A DNA stretch of 64,000 bases from Pseudohongiella acticola (GTDB lineage Bacteria > Pseudomonadota > Gammaproteobacteria > Pseudomonadales > Pseudohongiellaceae): assembly GCF_001758195.1 (NCBI RefSeq), contig NZ_MASR01000001.1:2542001-2606000 (forward strand), given 5' to 3'. Within the stretch, counting starts at the first letter, position 1. Each line of letters starts with the position of its first letter. A program made the translations under genes and the position numbers. Shown here piece after piece: positions 29,201 to 37,774 of this stretch. The notes under the pieces were generated by a model. The model made no database searches. It had not been told where the DNA came from and saw only the letters and a program-made list of their open reading frames with translations.

Positions 29201-30146
29201 CGATCCGGTGACCATCCGGGATGCCACCGTCGATGGGGGTGTGACCCTGACCCATGTCATCATTGGTTCCGGCGTCACGCTGGCCCCCGGCGTGATTCTG
29301 GGTGAAGGTGTCATTTTCGAGGCACCCGGCCTGATCCAGGCGTTGCAGCTGATTCCTCCCTTTGGCGCTGATGGGGCCTCGCTGGAACAACTTGCCAACG
29401 GCCAGATTCGTATCACAGCCAGTGGCTACCGGGCCCTACTGTTGCCTTTTGCTACTATGCAGGCAAGCGCCGGCCAGTTGCCGGGTATTCACTACGGTGA
29501 CAATGGCGAGGTCATCCTGATTGCCAGTGGTGGCATGGGTATTCGGCTGTATGCCTTGCACAATGACGGTGAGGCGTTGAGCAGCCTGTTGTCAGGTTCC
29601 GGCCTGCAACAGAACGTCACCTCCACCGGGCAGATGCAGGTGACGTCCGTGGTGGCCGGGTCGACGCCGTTGGCCAGTGGTGCCACGGTGGTGGCGCTGT
29701 CTGGTGAGGAGGTGTATTTCAGTGCCCGTGCCGATCTTGTTGCGGTACCCGCCGGTACCGCTGCCGTGGCGGGGATTGTTGAATATCCGGTGGCAGGACT
29801 GGGCACCGTACAGCAGTTGTCGTCGCTGTTCCTGCCTGAAGAGGGAGAGCTGATGCAGCAGGATCTGATGCCGGCGTCGGCAGATTGGCCGGCATTGCGC
29901 GACGCCCTGCTGGCGATGCCGGGCATCACGGCTGTGAGCCTGGACACGCGCGGCGTCATTGACGTCAGTGTTGATGGCATACAATTGCGCGGTGTAATGG
30001 ATTACACGGTCGTCCGCTCGGCTGCCGGCAGTGGCGCCCTGGTGTTGGATGCCGCAGGGGACCTCACCGGTAACGGCATGGGTGACTACCGCGTGACTTA
30101 CAGCAACGGTGATCAACAATATCTGTTTATTTATGCTGACAATTAG
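26208..30146 (+). CDS. Large secreted repeat protein with autotransporter-associated beta-strand repeats
   Basis: A 1312-residue exported protein. The signal peptide ends near residue 31 (VAGVASA). It is followed by RIYWDGG and GTWDDASTNWTS, the usual head of PATR proteins, and three autotransporter-associated repeats: GLIRQQGAGILTFNRAG (about 198), LTKTGAGQLRLNGNRTFSGG (about 285) and LVKQGTGSLLLSGTSTYTG (about 532). Residues 700-805 resemble a choice-of-anchor/ASPM-like Ig domain. A proline/valine linker (about 965-990) precedes a short left-handed-helix-like stretch near 1000-1030 and a 280-residue C-terminal region of unknown fold. There is no autotransporter barrel at the C-terminus. Low cysteine and Gly/Thr/Ala bias fit a surface or extracellular protein. 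Function unknown. Confidence 0.85.
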   Translation: MSRLVSIFAYQIARTIVVGGLLLTVAGVASAQDRIYWDGGNTTQNGAVDGGDGTWDDASTNWTSQTGGVNYTADGLGALPDRRFSGAGGTVNVTATTPQAGRMQFSSSGYRLQGAAVDVQGRLVLSTGTTTTIANALTADGLESASTGVLIIDATGTLQIDSGESVAAIAGNITNNGTLAFNRSDDLVLTNTINGTGLIRQQGAGILTFNRAGATYSGNVEVVNATFRPNNVEILGVVTLDGGTLRNLQPADPPAEIALRAGGGAIFVDVPTFGTGNNISGIGKLTKTGAGQLRLNGNRTFSGGMDINEGAVIFRDSSGAVTTPFGTGPVTVAAGARLDLSDAMTVPNAVSLVATSDVRIATSYPITLSGNINFGGGSEAITLLGGTTADQTVNFSGVLSNGGFLVDATAISSARTLEFSGAGANTYTGLTRLQTVAGAGLRFRLNKSANVTAVPANLTVDTGTQVIVAAHEQIADTATVQLDSGSTMTLGDAVAVTETISMLNGAGALNLSSLSELRLGSGSLSGVISGDGALVKQGTGSLLLSGTSTYTGNTSVTAGQLQVSGSLVSAVTVSSGATLSGAGTVGTLQVNGGGTVAPGASAGTLNTGSLSLAATAIINMELAAPGTTGGGVNDLIQVTGNLVLDGVLNVSDLGGLAAGTYTLMTYTGALTDNGLTVGTTPAGFVYSLDVTQSNAVNLIVASRQAALTLSGSELDFGTRSITAAASSQVLTVTSSGNISTVFASPTITGTHAADFSISADTCASTILVVAANCTITITQSGTTAGMRSAVLNIRSDAHDNPHAVTLSVRRVGLPTLAGLNGISRDFTTGAGALRLDQGNVTVLGVPEALNLDGGTLRTSMVTGANAAEDVFSFASVGGVSLSGTAAGSNVLVDATVIGTLENAVAAGNVLGVTFNTNATVARAQTLMRAITYQNINTGSPVTGVREAEISLTYLGQSVTATLSIDVKEAPVVVLPPVEPSTPPVVTGSVETDVAGSVDDPVTIRDATVDGGVTLTHVIIGSGVTLAPGVILGEGVIFEAPGLIQALQLIPPFGADGASLEQLANGQIRITASGYRALLLPFATMQASAGQLPGIHYGDNGEVILIASGGMGIRLYALHNDGEALSSLLSGSGLQQNVTSTGQMQVTSVVAGSTPLASGATVVALSGEEVYFSARADLVAVPAGTAAVAGIVEYPVAGLGTVQQLSSLFLPEEGELMQQDLMPASADWPALRDALLAMPGITAVSLDTRGVIDVSVDGIQLRGVMDYTVVRSAAGSGALVLDAAGDLTGNGMGDYRVTYSNGDQQYLFIYADN

Positions 30147-30928
30147 GCGGATTGGCTGTGTTCGAAAAATAGCCGGGTCTGCTCGTCCGCGGGAAAATAG
30201 CTTTCGATCATCAGTTCCTGCAGGCCGGCGTCCAGTGCCGTGCCGAAACTGCTGAGCGTGGAGAACACCTTCAATTGCTGGCCGTGAATGTTCAGCTCGG
30301 AGGTCAGCATGGGGCCTTCCCAGGAGTCAGGCGAAGGCGTCTGCCAGTCTCGTGGCGGGTCCATGCTCAGCAGTCTGTCCATCAGTGTCGCCAGCCCTGC
30401 CGTTGGTTGGGTACTCAACTGTAGCCGCAGGCGGCGTAGCAGCAAGCTTGCCACAGTATCCCAGTTGGTCAGATAGGCTCGCAGCCCTTCAGGATCAAAC
30501 ATGTGCTCCAGCAAATTGCTGGTTTGCTGCAATCGTTCGATTGGAACCAGCGCGGTCATCAGATTGTGCATAGCGGTATTGCCCATCAGCAGGTTCCATT
30601 CCAGATCCAGTACCGCCGCCGGGTAGGGATTGTGTTTATCCAGCATGATCTGCAAGGCATCTCGCACCGGCTGCATGGCGCTGTCATCCAGGGACATATC
30701 AGAAAACACTGCTGCATAGCCAAACGCATTCATCAACCGGTTGCAGTCGCGATGGCTCAGCCCCATGACCTCCGACAGCCTGAGCAGCATGTCGCGGCTG
30801 GGTTGGGCGCGGCCGGTTTCAATGAAACTGATGTGACGTGCCGAGACCTCAGCCTGCAAGCCAAGATCAAGCTGTGACAGGCGCCTGGCACGGCGGATTT
30901 CCGTCAGGACGTGGCCGGTGGCTGGCAT
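30143..30928 (-). CDS. XRE-family regulator with MmyB-like ligand domain
   Basis: A 261-residue regulator. The N-terminal helix-turn-helix spans about residues 8-62 (RRARRLSQLDLGLQAEVSAR, HISFIETGRAQPSRDML), followed by a PAS-like MmyB ligand domain with NPYPAAVLDLEWNLLMGN. This class typically binds fatty acids or related ligands and represses neighbouring genes. Its 3' end overlaps the end of the large secreted-protein gene by 4 bases (convergent). It is divergent from the small membrane-protein gene at 31092, its most likely target. Confidence 0.88.
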   Translation of the reverse strand: MPATGHVLTEIRRARRLSQLDLGLQAEVSARHISFIETGRAQPSRDMLLRLSEVMGLSHRDCNRLMNAFGYAAVFSDMSLDDSAMQPVRDALQIMLDKHNPYPAAVLDLEWNLLMGNTAMHNLMTALVPIERLQQTSNLLEHMFDPEGLRAYLTNWDTVASLLLRRLRLQLSTQPTAGLATLMDRLLSMDPPRDWQTPSPDSWEGPMLTSELNIHGQQLKVFSTLSSFGTALDAGLQELMIESYFPADEQTRLFFEHSQSA

Positions 30929-31091
30929 GAGTTTTACCTCTCAATAACATTGATGCTGATTCTTGCGCATTAACCGACTCAAGACCATTACTTCCGAGGT
31001 AATTGAGTTGCATTGTCATCAGCGGGATCATGCTTTCAGCGTCGATCAAACCTGGTCGGCGTGTGTTCAACGTTGCTAAAGGAGCTCTGTC

Positions 31092-31502
31092 ATGAAAATT
31101 CCGAGTCTGACCACTACACTGCTGGTTAATGTTATCTGCTCTGCTACCGCTGGTGCCGTGCTGGTGGTTGCGCCAACGACCATGGCTGGCATCATCGGTG
31201 AGGTTCCAGCATGGCTTTGTCAGTTTGTTGGTGTCGGGCTGATGCTGTTTGCCGGATGGGTATACTGGATTTCGCGAAAGTTACCGGAGGCGCGTGCCGG
31301 TGTTAGCTGGGTATTTGCGCTGGACATGGTGTGGGTCGTCGGTGTGCCGGTGGTCATGGTCGCATTCGCCAACTACCTGACTTTGTGGGGGCACCTGCTG
31401 CTGGGCGGTTCGGTATTGCTGGTGGCGGATTTTGCCTGGCTGGAGTGGTACTGGGTCAGACGCATGCCGCACGACAGTCGACTGCATGCCGGTGCCGCGT
31501 AG
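31092..31502 (+). CDS. Small four-helix inner-membrane protein, unknown function
   Basis: A 136-residue protein with four hydrophobic segments (about residues 8-30, 42-60, 72-92 and 98-118) and a charged C-terminal tail. There is no conserved catalytic motif that I recognise; the shape resembles small DoxX-like or SPW-like membrane proteins without matching either clearly. AGGAGCT lies 8 bases before the ATG. It is divergent from the MmyB-like regulator across 163 bases and is probably under its control. Confidence 0.7.
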   Translation: MKIPSLTTTLLVNVICSATAGAVLVVAPTTMAGIIGEVPAWLCQFVGVGLMLFAGWVYWISRKLPEARAGVSWVFALDMVWVVGVPVVMVAFANYLTLWGHLLLGGSVLLVADFAWLEWYWVRRMPHDSRLHAGAA

Positions 31503-31512
31503 CCGCCTGATA

Positions 31513-32025
31513 CTATCCATTAAAGACCAGTCGGTTGTTATTGTCGCGATTGTGCTTTATCGCCTCTTCGTTATTGATGTCCGCCATCAGTTTACATTGT
31601 CTGTCATACAGAACCACGTTGACCGACGCTGCCAGATTCATGCAGCCGATGGTGGGGACAAATACCACATGATCGGCTGCATCGATGATGGCCTGAGGCA
31701 GGGACCCATCTTCCGGGCCGAACACATAGAGAGCATGCCTGGGGTGCTCAAACTGTGGCAGCAGGGCGGCGCCCTCGGCAAATTCCACACAGACCACTTG
31801 AGTGTTCTCCGGCAGGTCACTCAGCAGATCAGTCATCTGGGTCAGTGGTATTGTCGTGTGCATGTTCTTGGTATCAGTCTGATATTTTACTGCACGCGAA
31901 AATCGCTCGCCGCTATAGCGCACCGAGTTGGCCTGATAGCATCCGGCAGCCCGCATGATGGAGCCCACATTCTCCGGGCTTTTAGGGTTATGTAGGGCGA
32001 TGATGGTCCAGAGGCGTGTTGTCAT
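31513..32025 (-). CDS. TrmH/SpoU-family RNA 2'-O-ribose methyltransferase
   Basis: SAM-dependent RNA methyltransferase with a trefoil-knot (SPOUT) fold; target RNA not identifiable. The short 170-residue form comprises only the catalytic domain. Motif 1 is HNPKSPENVGSIMRAAGC, motif 2 is LYVFGPEDGSLPQ near residue 118, and motif 3 is VFVPTIGCMNLAASVNVVLY, where the asparagine, serine and glycine positions are kept. Its ATG overlaps the crotonase stop (ATGA), so the two are coupled despite no obvious functional link. Confidence 0.9.
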   Translation of the reverse strand: MTTRLWTIIALHNPKSPENVGSIMRAAGCYQANSVRYSGERFSRAVKYQTDTKNMHTTIPLTQMTDLLSDLPENTQVVCVEFAEGAALLPQFEHPRHALYVFGPEDGSLPQAIIDAADHVVFVPTIGCMNLAASVNVVLYDRQCKLMADINNEEAIKHNRDNNNRLVFNG

Positions 32026-32876
32026 TTCTGTCGCCTGTGGTCGAGTTCGCCACTGTCGGCGTCGGTGAACTCAGGTTCACGCTTTTCGAAATAAGCTTTC
32101 ACCGCTTCGTTCTGGTTAGCCGAGCCAATCAGGCGGTGGATCTCCTGGCGTTCGGCAGCAAACTGTTCAGCAGCTTCCGCCTTGAGCTTGCGGGTTAACA
32201 GCCGTTTGGCGGCACGCACCGCATCGGGGCTGCGACTGGCAATCTCAGTGGCAAGCGATTGCGCAGCGACCAGAGGGTCTTCTGATAAATGGGTGATCAG
32301 TCCAAGTGCGTGGCCTTCGTCGGCCTGCAGAATTCTGGCGCTATAAACCAGTTCGCGGGCAACATCAGGACGTACCAGTTGTGACAGCATCAGCGTGCCG
32401 GTCATATCCGGGATCAGGCCCCAGAACACTTCGCGCACCGACAGCTGGGTGTCCGGGTGGGCAATGCGAATATCCGCACACAGCGCAATCTGCATACCGC
32501 CGCCAAGGGCGTGGCCCTGCAGTGCGGCAATAACCGGAACCGGCACCTCCTGCCAGACCCAGCACACCTGTTGGGCCAGGTGAGTCATGGCATCCTCGGC
32601 AACCATGGTACCAATGGTCGAGGTCTTGCCATCACGCTGCGACATGCCCTTAAACGAGCCAAAGTCCAGGCCGGCACAGAAGGATTCGCCTTCGCCGGAC
32701 AACACCACGGCACGCAGGCCTGGCAAAGATGTCAGCGCGTCACCGGCAGCGGCCAGCGACTGGAACAGGGCGTCATCAAGGGCGTTGCGTTTGTCCGCGC
32801 GATTCAGGCGTACATCGGCAATGCCATTGTGCAGGTTGACGGTGACGCGGTTGTCCTTGATGCCATCAATGTGCAT
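32022..32876 (-). CDS. Crotonase/enoyl-CoA hydratase-family protein
   Basis: A 284-residue crotonase-fold enzyme acting on an acyl-CoA thioester. The first oxyanion-hole element is GEGESFCAGLDFGSF near residue 60, and the second is ALQGHALGGGMQIALCADIR near residue 118. Both glutamates of classical enoyl-CoA hydratase are not clearly placed, so hydration is not assured; isomerase or hydrolase activity is possible. It is 18 bases after a methyltransferase gene and overlaps the TrmH-family gene by 4 bases. Confidence 0.88.
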   Translation of the reverse strand: MHIDGIKDNRVTVNLHNGIADVRLNRADKRNALDDALFQSLAAAGDALTSLPGLRAVVLSGEGESFCAGLDFGSFKGMSQRDGKTSTIGTMVAEDAMTHLAQQVCWVWQEVPVPVIAALQGHALGGGMQIALCADIRIAHPDTQLSVREVFWGLIPDMTGTLMLSQLVRPDVARELVYSARILQADEGHALGLITHLSEDPLVAAQSLATEIASRSPDAVRAAKRLLTRKLKAEAAEQFAAERQEIHRLIGSANQNEAVKAYFEKREPEFTDADSGELDHRRQK

Positions 32877-32894
32877 GGTGTCTCCTGGGGGCGC

Positions 32895-33524
32895 TCAGGC
32901 CAGTCTTGCATAAATAAAAACGTCTGTGGCGTCCGGTAAGTCGTCACTGGTAAACGCCTGACGGATCACCTCAATAATCTCAAACCCGCGCGATTTCAGG
33001 GTTTCGATCAACAGGTCGGTATTATGGTAGTAAGTGCAAACCCAGTCTATATTGTTTCTGCTTTGCAATCCTGAGTCGGTGTAATCGCCTTCCATAAAAC
33101 TGATGTACAGAATGCCGCCGGGATTCAGCATGTCTTGCGCGTCGTGAATGAATTTTGCCACTTCTACCCGTGTCAGGTACGGGAAACAGAAGCCGGCGAT
33201 AATGGCGTCATAGTGTCCTCCCAGTGAGGCGATCTGCCTGCAGTCCATCACTGTAAAGGTCGCCGTAGGGTTATTGCTTTTGGCAAGCTCGACCATCTTC
33301 GGCGACAGATCGATCCCGTGAAGCTTACGTTTGGGGAAATCCTTAAGCAGGAATCGGGCAATATTTCCGGGCCCACTTGCTGCGTCGAGAATCGAAGCCT
33401 CGGCAGCCAACAGATCTGACAACGGTCCGTACGTCTCAACGTAGGGGCCATGGTCCATATATTTGTTTTGGTACTCTGCGGCGTACTTGTCAAACGTCGC
33501 AATGGTTTGCTTCAGGTCGTCCAT
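32895..33524 (-). CDS. Class I SAM-dependent methyltransferase
   Basis: Small-molecule or protein methyltransferase of unknown substrate, 209 residues from the ATG at 33524 (MDDLKQTIATFDKYAAEYQN); the frame is open to 33569 but the extra residues look unconserved. Motif I is ILDAASGPGNIARFLL near residue 55, with the acidic residue following in HGIDLSPKMVELAKS and motif III-like YDAIIAGFCFPYL. It is divergent from the SDR gene at 33647 and co-directional with the crotonase. Confidence 0.88.
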   Translation of the reverse strand: MDDLKQTIATFDKYAAEYQNKYMDHGPYVETYGPLSDLLAAEASILDAASGPGNIARFLLKDFPKRKLHGIDLSPKMVELAKSNNPTATFTVMDCRQIASLGGHYDAIIAGFCFPYLTRVEVAKFIHDAQDMLNPGGILYISFMEGDYTDSGLQSRNNIDWVCTYYHNTDLLIETLKSRGFEIIEVIRQAFTSDDLPDATDVFIYARLA

Positions 33525-33646
33525 TGTTGTTCTCGGGTCAGGGTGGTATTGCACTCCAGGTCCGGTCAAATGACCTGACCGTAAAATAAATTTTGTATCC
33601 GGGCTATGCTACCATCAAATTCAACAATCGGAACGAAGGGTTAATC

Positions 33647-34423
33647 ATGAGCAAAGGGTTGTTTGATCTGAGCGGCAAAGTGGCACTGGTCACGGGCGGC
33701 AATGGTGGCATTGGTCTGGGTTTTGCCATGGGTATCGCCCGGCAGGGCGGTGATGTGTGTATCTGGGGGCGTAATGCGGACAAGAACCGGGATGCGCTGG
33801 CGCAGCTCAAACCCTATGGTACCCGCTGTCATGCCATCAGCTGTGATGTTGTGGATGAAACCGTGGTAGATCAGGCCTTTGCCGAGACACTGGAAGAGTT
33901 CGGGCGAGTAGACGGGTGTTTTGCCAATGCCGGTGTCGGTGGCGGCGGTCGCTTTGATGAGCTGACACTGGCGCAATGGCGGCGAGTGATGGCAGTCAAT
34001 CTGGATGGCCTGTTTTTGACCCTGCGGGCGGCGGCACGACACATGAAAGCACGGGCAGAAGCCGGGGACGCCGGTGGACGCCTGATAGGCACTTCATCCA
34101 TCGGCGCAAAGCTGGGCATGGTCGGCGGTGAGGCCTATGCCGGCAGCAAGGGTGCGGTATTGTCGATCATGAAAGGGCTGGCTGTGGAGTACGCCCGCTA
34201 CGGCGTGACAGCAAACTCCGTGCTGCCCGGTCATATCGAAACCGCGATGACCGAAGAAACCTATCAAAGCGAGAAATTCCACAATGCCATCATGCCGCGC
34301 GTTCCGGCGCGCCGCTGGGGGACGCCGGAAGATTTTGAAGGTATTGCCGCCTATCTGATGAGTGATGCCAGCCAGTACCACACGGGGGACAGCTTTGTTA
34401 TCGATGGGGGTTTCATCATCTGA
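33647..34423 (+). CDS. Short-chain dehydrogenase/reductase
   Basis: NAD(P)-dependent oxidoreductase of 258 residues, substrate unknown. It has the cofactor motif VTGGNGGIGLGFA, NAGVGGGGRF, the catalytic serine in GTSSIGAKLG and YAGSKGAVLS with Tyr/Lys, then the PGHIETAMTEE region and a C-terminal GDSFVIDGGFII typical of 3-oxoacyl reductase-like SDRs. The ATG at 33647 has GAAGG upstream; the open frame from 33593 is not conserved. It stands alone, divergent from the methyltransferase gene. Confidence 0.92.
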   Translation: MSKGLFDLSGKVALVTGGNGGIGLGFAMGIARQGGDVCIWGRNADKNRDALAQLKPYGTRCHAISCDVVDETVVDQAFAETLEEFGRVDGCFANAGVGGGGRFDELTLAQWRRVMAVNLDGLFLTLRAAARHMKARAEAGDAGGRLIGTSSIGAKLGMVGGEAYAGSKGAVLSIMKGLAVEYARYGVTANSVLPGHIETAMTEETYQSEKFHNAIMPRVPARRWGTPEDFEGIAAYLMSDASQYHTGDSFVIDGGFII

Positions 34424-34467
34424 CTATTTTGGTTGAGACCGTTGGTTGACACCGCCAGTGCTCGGGC

Positions 34468-34953
34468 CTACATCTCCCGTAGTGAGTTGTAGGCCTTGCT
34501 CATGGCAATGCGTTCTTTTTCTTCACCTGCCTGCAGGTCCGCGAACACATCACGCACTTCCGGCACGTTGCTGCCGTCGTGCAGTACCGTGAGTAATTCC
34601 TCGATGTAGCGCTCCGCACGCTGGCCCAGATCATAGAAGTCGTCAGGGTCCAGGTTGGCGGCTGCTTCCGGCTTCAGTTCAGCCTCCAGGTTGCTCAGGA
34701 AATCGTTGGGGTCCTCCGGGTACGATATCTGCAACATGGTATCCAGAATACGTTGCGGTGCTGTCTCCTGGTACGACGTCAGGGTTTCCACCAGGCGCAG
34801 CTCGCGACGCTGCATTTCTTCCGCCAGCAGTTTGGAGAACTTGTTCTCCATCATGGCGCTCAGACGACCATACATATTGGCCAGCTTCTGATGGAACCGG
34901 ATCAATATGGTGAGAAGATGGGTCACTTTGTCGTAGCTGGGTACGCGAGTCAT
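34468..34953 (-). CDS. All-helical protein of unknown function
   Basis: A 161-residue protein that is almost entirely amphipathic helix, with heptad-like patterns and a polar, acid-rich middle. The helix spacing (FHQKLANMYGRLSAMMENKFSK; EEMQRRELRLVETLTSYQ in separate helices; a final AGEEKERIAMSKAYNSLREM) recalls a degenerate ferritin-like four-helix bundle, but the metal-ligand EXXH pattern is not evident. The ATG at 34953 has a strong AAGGAG six bases upstream; the frame to 35061 is unconserved. It is convergent with the SDR gene. The 238-base gap to trpG contains nothing I recognise. Confidence 0.65.
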   Translation of the reverse strand: MTRVPSYDKVTHLLTILIRFHQKLANMYGRLSAMMENKFSKLLAEEMQRRELRLVETLTSYQETAPQRILDTMLQISYPEDPNDFLSNLEAELKPEAAANLDPDDFYDLGQRAERYIEELLTVLHDGSNVPEVRDVFADLQAGEEKERIAMSKAYNSLREM

Positions 34954-35191
34954 GAATTCTCCTTGTCCTTGTCGTGCGTTTCCAATGTGTCTGCCCAGCA
35001 TACCGGTTTCATTGGCTTTCGTCAGCCCGCGCCAGCAGCGCTCCGGGCAGGTGCTGTACACAGCTTGTCGGTATGGAAAGCGTTGATAGTGGCATTGAGA
35101 GGTTTATGTCTGTGCGGTTTTAAGCGAAAATGCAGCACTTGCAGCACCGCTCGACGGCGGGATAGCTGGGTTTTTAGGGGACAGCGGCGAT

Positions 35192-35770
35192 ATGATCTTG
35201 ATGATCGACAATTACGACTCGTTTACCTACAACATCGTGCAGTATCTTGGCGAGTTGGGGGCAGATGTGCAGGTATACCGGAATGACGCGCTTTCGCTGT
35301 CAGACATTGAGGCGTTGGCCCCGGCCAAAATCGTGATATCCCCCGGCCCGTGCTCGCCCAGTGAGGCGGGGATTTCCATTGATGTGATCAAACACTTCGC
35401 TGGCAACATCCCGATTCTGGGGGTTTGTCTGGGACATCAAAGCATCGGGCAGGCCTTTGGCGGCGACGTTATCAGAGCCCGACAGGTTATGCATGGCAAG
35501 CTGTCGTCCATATACCACAACAACACCGGGGTCTTCAGCGAGCTGCCCAGCCCGTTTACGGCGACGCGGTATCATTCTCTGGTGGTCGACAGCAAAACCC
35601 TGCCCGAGTGTCTGGAAGTGACAGCCTGGACACAGCTGGCTGATGGCAGCATCGACGAGATTATGGGGCTGCGCCATAAAACCCTGGCATTGGAAGGCGT
35701 TCAGTTTCACCCTGAGTCCATCCTCAGTGAACACGGCCATCAGCTGCTGAAGAGTTTTCTGCAACGTTGA
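35192..35770 (+). CDS. trpG: Anthranilate synthase glutaminase component (TrpG/PabA)
   Basis: Class I glutamine amidotransferase supplying ammonia to TrpE and perhaps also to PabB. The 192-residue protein starts [14 protein letters not shown] as in pseudomonads. It has the oxyanion [11 protein letters not shown], the nucleophile in [15 protein letters not shown] (Cys near residue 80), and the His-Glu pair in [13 protein letters not shown]. It heads trpG-trpD-trpC; no separate pabA is in the window, so amphibolic use is possible. Confidence 0.96.
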   Translation: MILMIDNYDSFTYNIVQYLGELGADVQVYRNDALSLSDIEALAPAKIVISPGPCSPSEAGISIDVIKHFAGNIPILGVCLGHQSIGQAFGGDVIRARQVMHGKLSSIYHNNTGVFSELPSPFTATRYHSLVVDSKTLPECLEVTAWTQLADGSIDEIMGLRHKTLALEGVQFHPESILSEHGHQLLKSFLQR

Positions 35771-35798
35771 CATTACAACCAGAACGGGAACGTTTTTC

Positions 35799-36830
35799 AT
35801 GGATATCAAACAGTCAATTCGCCGGTTAACCGACAGGCAGGACTTCACAGCGGACCAGATGACCGACTTGATGCGTGAACTGATGACAGGGAAATGTACT
35901 GACGCGCAGGTCGCCGCCGTATTGATCGCCTTGCAGATGAAGGGTATCCGGACGCCGGAGTTGCTGGGTGCTGTCCGTGTCATGCGCGAGTTGGCAACAC
36001 CGGTTGCCGTGCCGCCGGATGCGCACCTGGTAGACACGTGCGGGACCGGTGGTACGGGTACCGACACCTTCAATATTTCAACGTCCGCGGCAATGGTTGC
36101 TGCCTGCGCCGGTGCCCGCGTGGCCAAGCACGGTAACCGCGGCGCCACCAGCAAAAGCGGCAGCGCCGACCTGCTGGAGACGGCAGGGGTGAACCTGGCC
36201 ATCAGTCCGGAGCAGGTGGCAGCCTGTATTGAAGAACTGGGGGTGGGTTTCATGTTTGCACCCGGTCACCATAGTGCGATGAAGCATGTCATTGGTGCGC
36301 GACGTGAAATTGGTGTGCGCACGATCTTTAACATGCTGGGCCCATTGACCAATCCGGCGTCGGCACCAAATCAGGTGTTGGGGGTGTTTGACCCGGTCTG
36401 GATTGAACCCATTCTGGATGTACTGAAAGAGCTCGGTTCGCGGCACGTGCTGGTGCTGGCTTCGGATGATGGTCTGGATGAAATCAGTATTTCCGCGCCC
36501 ACGCAGATAGGTGAGCTGCGCGATGGCCACATTGTCCGTTTTACTGTCACACCAGCGGATTTTGGCATGACACAACGCGAGGGCTTTGCCATGTTGCAGG
36601 TGCATTCGCCACAGGAAAGTTATGCGTTGGTACAGAAAGCACTGTGTTACGAAGATGAAGCAGCAGGTGATATTGTTGCGCTGAACGCTGGGGCGGCCAT
36701 TTACGCTGCCAACCTGGTAGATGATCTGCCCGCCGGTGTTGCCCGCGCGCAGGCCATCCTGCGCAGCGGCGAGGCTTTGCAGAAGCTGCAGGCACTGGCA
36801 CGGTTCAGCTCGGCGATGAGCACAGGCTGA
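35799..36830 (+). CDS. trpD: Anthranilate phosphoribosyltransferase
   Basis: Transfers phosphoribose from PRPP to anthranilate, the second tryptophan step. The 343-residue protein shows the PRPP-loop DTCGTGGTGTDTFNIST near residue 78, KHGNRGATSKSGSADLLE near residue 108, and FMFAPGHHSAMKHV, with NMLGPLTNPA. It lies 28 bases after trpG and 69 bases before trpC, in one operon. Length is standard. Confidence 0.97.
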   Translation: MDIKQSIRRLTDRQDFTADQMTDLMRELMTGKCTDAQVAAVLIALQMKGIRTPELLGAVRVMRELATPVAVPPDAHLVDTCGTGGTGTDTFNISTSAAMVAACAGARVAKHGNRGATSKSGSADLLETAGVNLAISPEQVAACIEELGVGFMFAPGHHSAMKHVIGARREIGVRTIFNMLGPLTNPASAPNQVLGVFDPVWIEPILDVLKELGSRHVLVLASDDGLDEISISAPTQIGELRDGHIVRFTVTPADFGMTQREGFAMLQVHSPQESYALVQKALCYEDEAAGDIVALNAGAAIYAANLVDDLPAGVARAQAILRSGEALQKLQALARFSSAMSTG

Positions 36831-36899
36831 GATAGGTATGCCCCAAAACACTTTTAACCCTTTAAGGTCGCAGGCAGGCTTGATGACGAGAATTCAATT

Positions 36900-37697
36900 A
36901 TGAATACCAGCACTATCCTGGAAAAAATCCTGGCGCATAAGCAAGTGGAAATTCAACGCAACCGCCAGCGCAAGAGTCAGGCCTTGCTGGAAAAGCAGGC
37001 GGTCGCCAGTGTGTCGGATCGGCGCGGTTTTATCAGCGCCCTGCGCAGTCGAATGCAGGCGCAACAGGCGGCCGTGATTGCGGAGATAAAAAAGGCCTCG
37101 CCCAGCCAGGGGCTTATCAGGACAGATTTTGACCCGGCCAGGATAGCCGCTCAGTATGCGGAAGCAGGCGCCACGTGTCTTTCAGTGCTTACCGATGAAC
37201 AGTTTTTTCAGGGCAGTACTGCCTACCTGCAACAGGCTCGCGCGGCCTGCGACCTCCCCGTTATCCGCAAGGACTTCATTGTTGACCCCTACCAGGTAGC
37301 GGAAGCAGGGGCCATGGGTGCCGATTGTATTCTGTTGATTGTGGCTGCTCTGAACCCGCCGCGATTACGTGACCTGGCTGCCTGCGCGACCGAATACCAG
37401 CTCGACGTGCTGGTCGAGGTACACAACGAAACAGAACTTGATATCGCCCTGTCAGCCGGCTTCGATCTTATTGGTGTGAATAACCGCAATCTGCACGATT
37501 TCCACACCGATCTGGAGACTACATTCCGCCTTGCAGCACTGACGCCAGACGACAAGCTGATTGTCACGGAGAGCGGCATTCGTACCGCGGCTGATGTCAA
37601 ACGCATGATGTCTCAAGGGATTTACGGATTCCTGATCGGAGAGACCTTCATGCGTGCTGACGACCCGGGTGACAAACTCAGAGAACTGTTCGCCTGA
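36900..37697 (+). CDS. trpC: Indole-3-glycerol-phosphate synthase
   Basis: Closes the indole ring from CdRP; a monofunctional 265-residue TIM barrel, without fused phosphoribosylanthranilate isomerase. Motifs are AVIAEIKKASPSQG near residue 59, VLTDEQFFQGS, IRKDFIVDPYQ near residue 121 (catalytic Lys), DLIGVNNRNLHDF and VTESGI. trpF, trpB and trpA are not in the window, as expected for the pseudomonad pattern of three separate trp loci. Confidence 0.97.
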   Translation: MNTSTILEKILAHKQVEIQRNRQRKSQALLEKQAVASVSDRRGFISALRSRMQAQQAAVIAEIKKASPSQGLIRTDFDPARIAAQYAEAGATCLSVLTDEQFFQGSTAYLQQARAACDLPVIRKDFIVDPYQVAEAGAMGADCILLIVAALNPPRLRDLAACATEYQLDVLVEVHNETELDIALSAGFDLIGVNNRNLHDFHTDLETTFRLAALTPDDKLIVTESGIRTAADVKRMMSQGIYGFLIGETFMRADDPGDKLRELFA

Positions 37698-37774
37698 CCC
37701 TAAATTACTGCGCTTTTCAGCCGATACTGAAAGAAGGTCACTTTTACTTTCCTGGTCTTTCGCGCGGTCTGAGC

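Noticed and set aside
34465-34495. GGCCTACA / TGTAGGCC hairpin as terminator between the SDR and helical-protein genes
   Set aside because: The stem overlaps the coding end of the helical protein, has a 15-base loop and no U-run on either side.
35300-36253. 317-residue open frame on the minus strand
   Set aside because: Antisense to trpG and trpD; it spans the boundary of two real genes and shows no domain.
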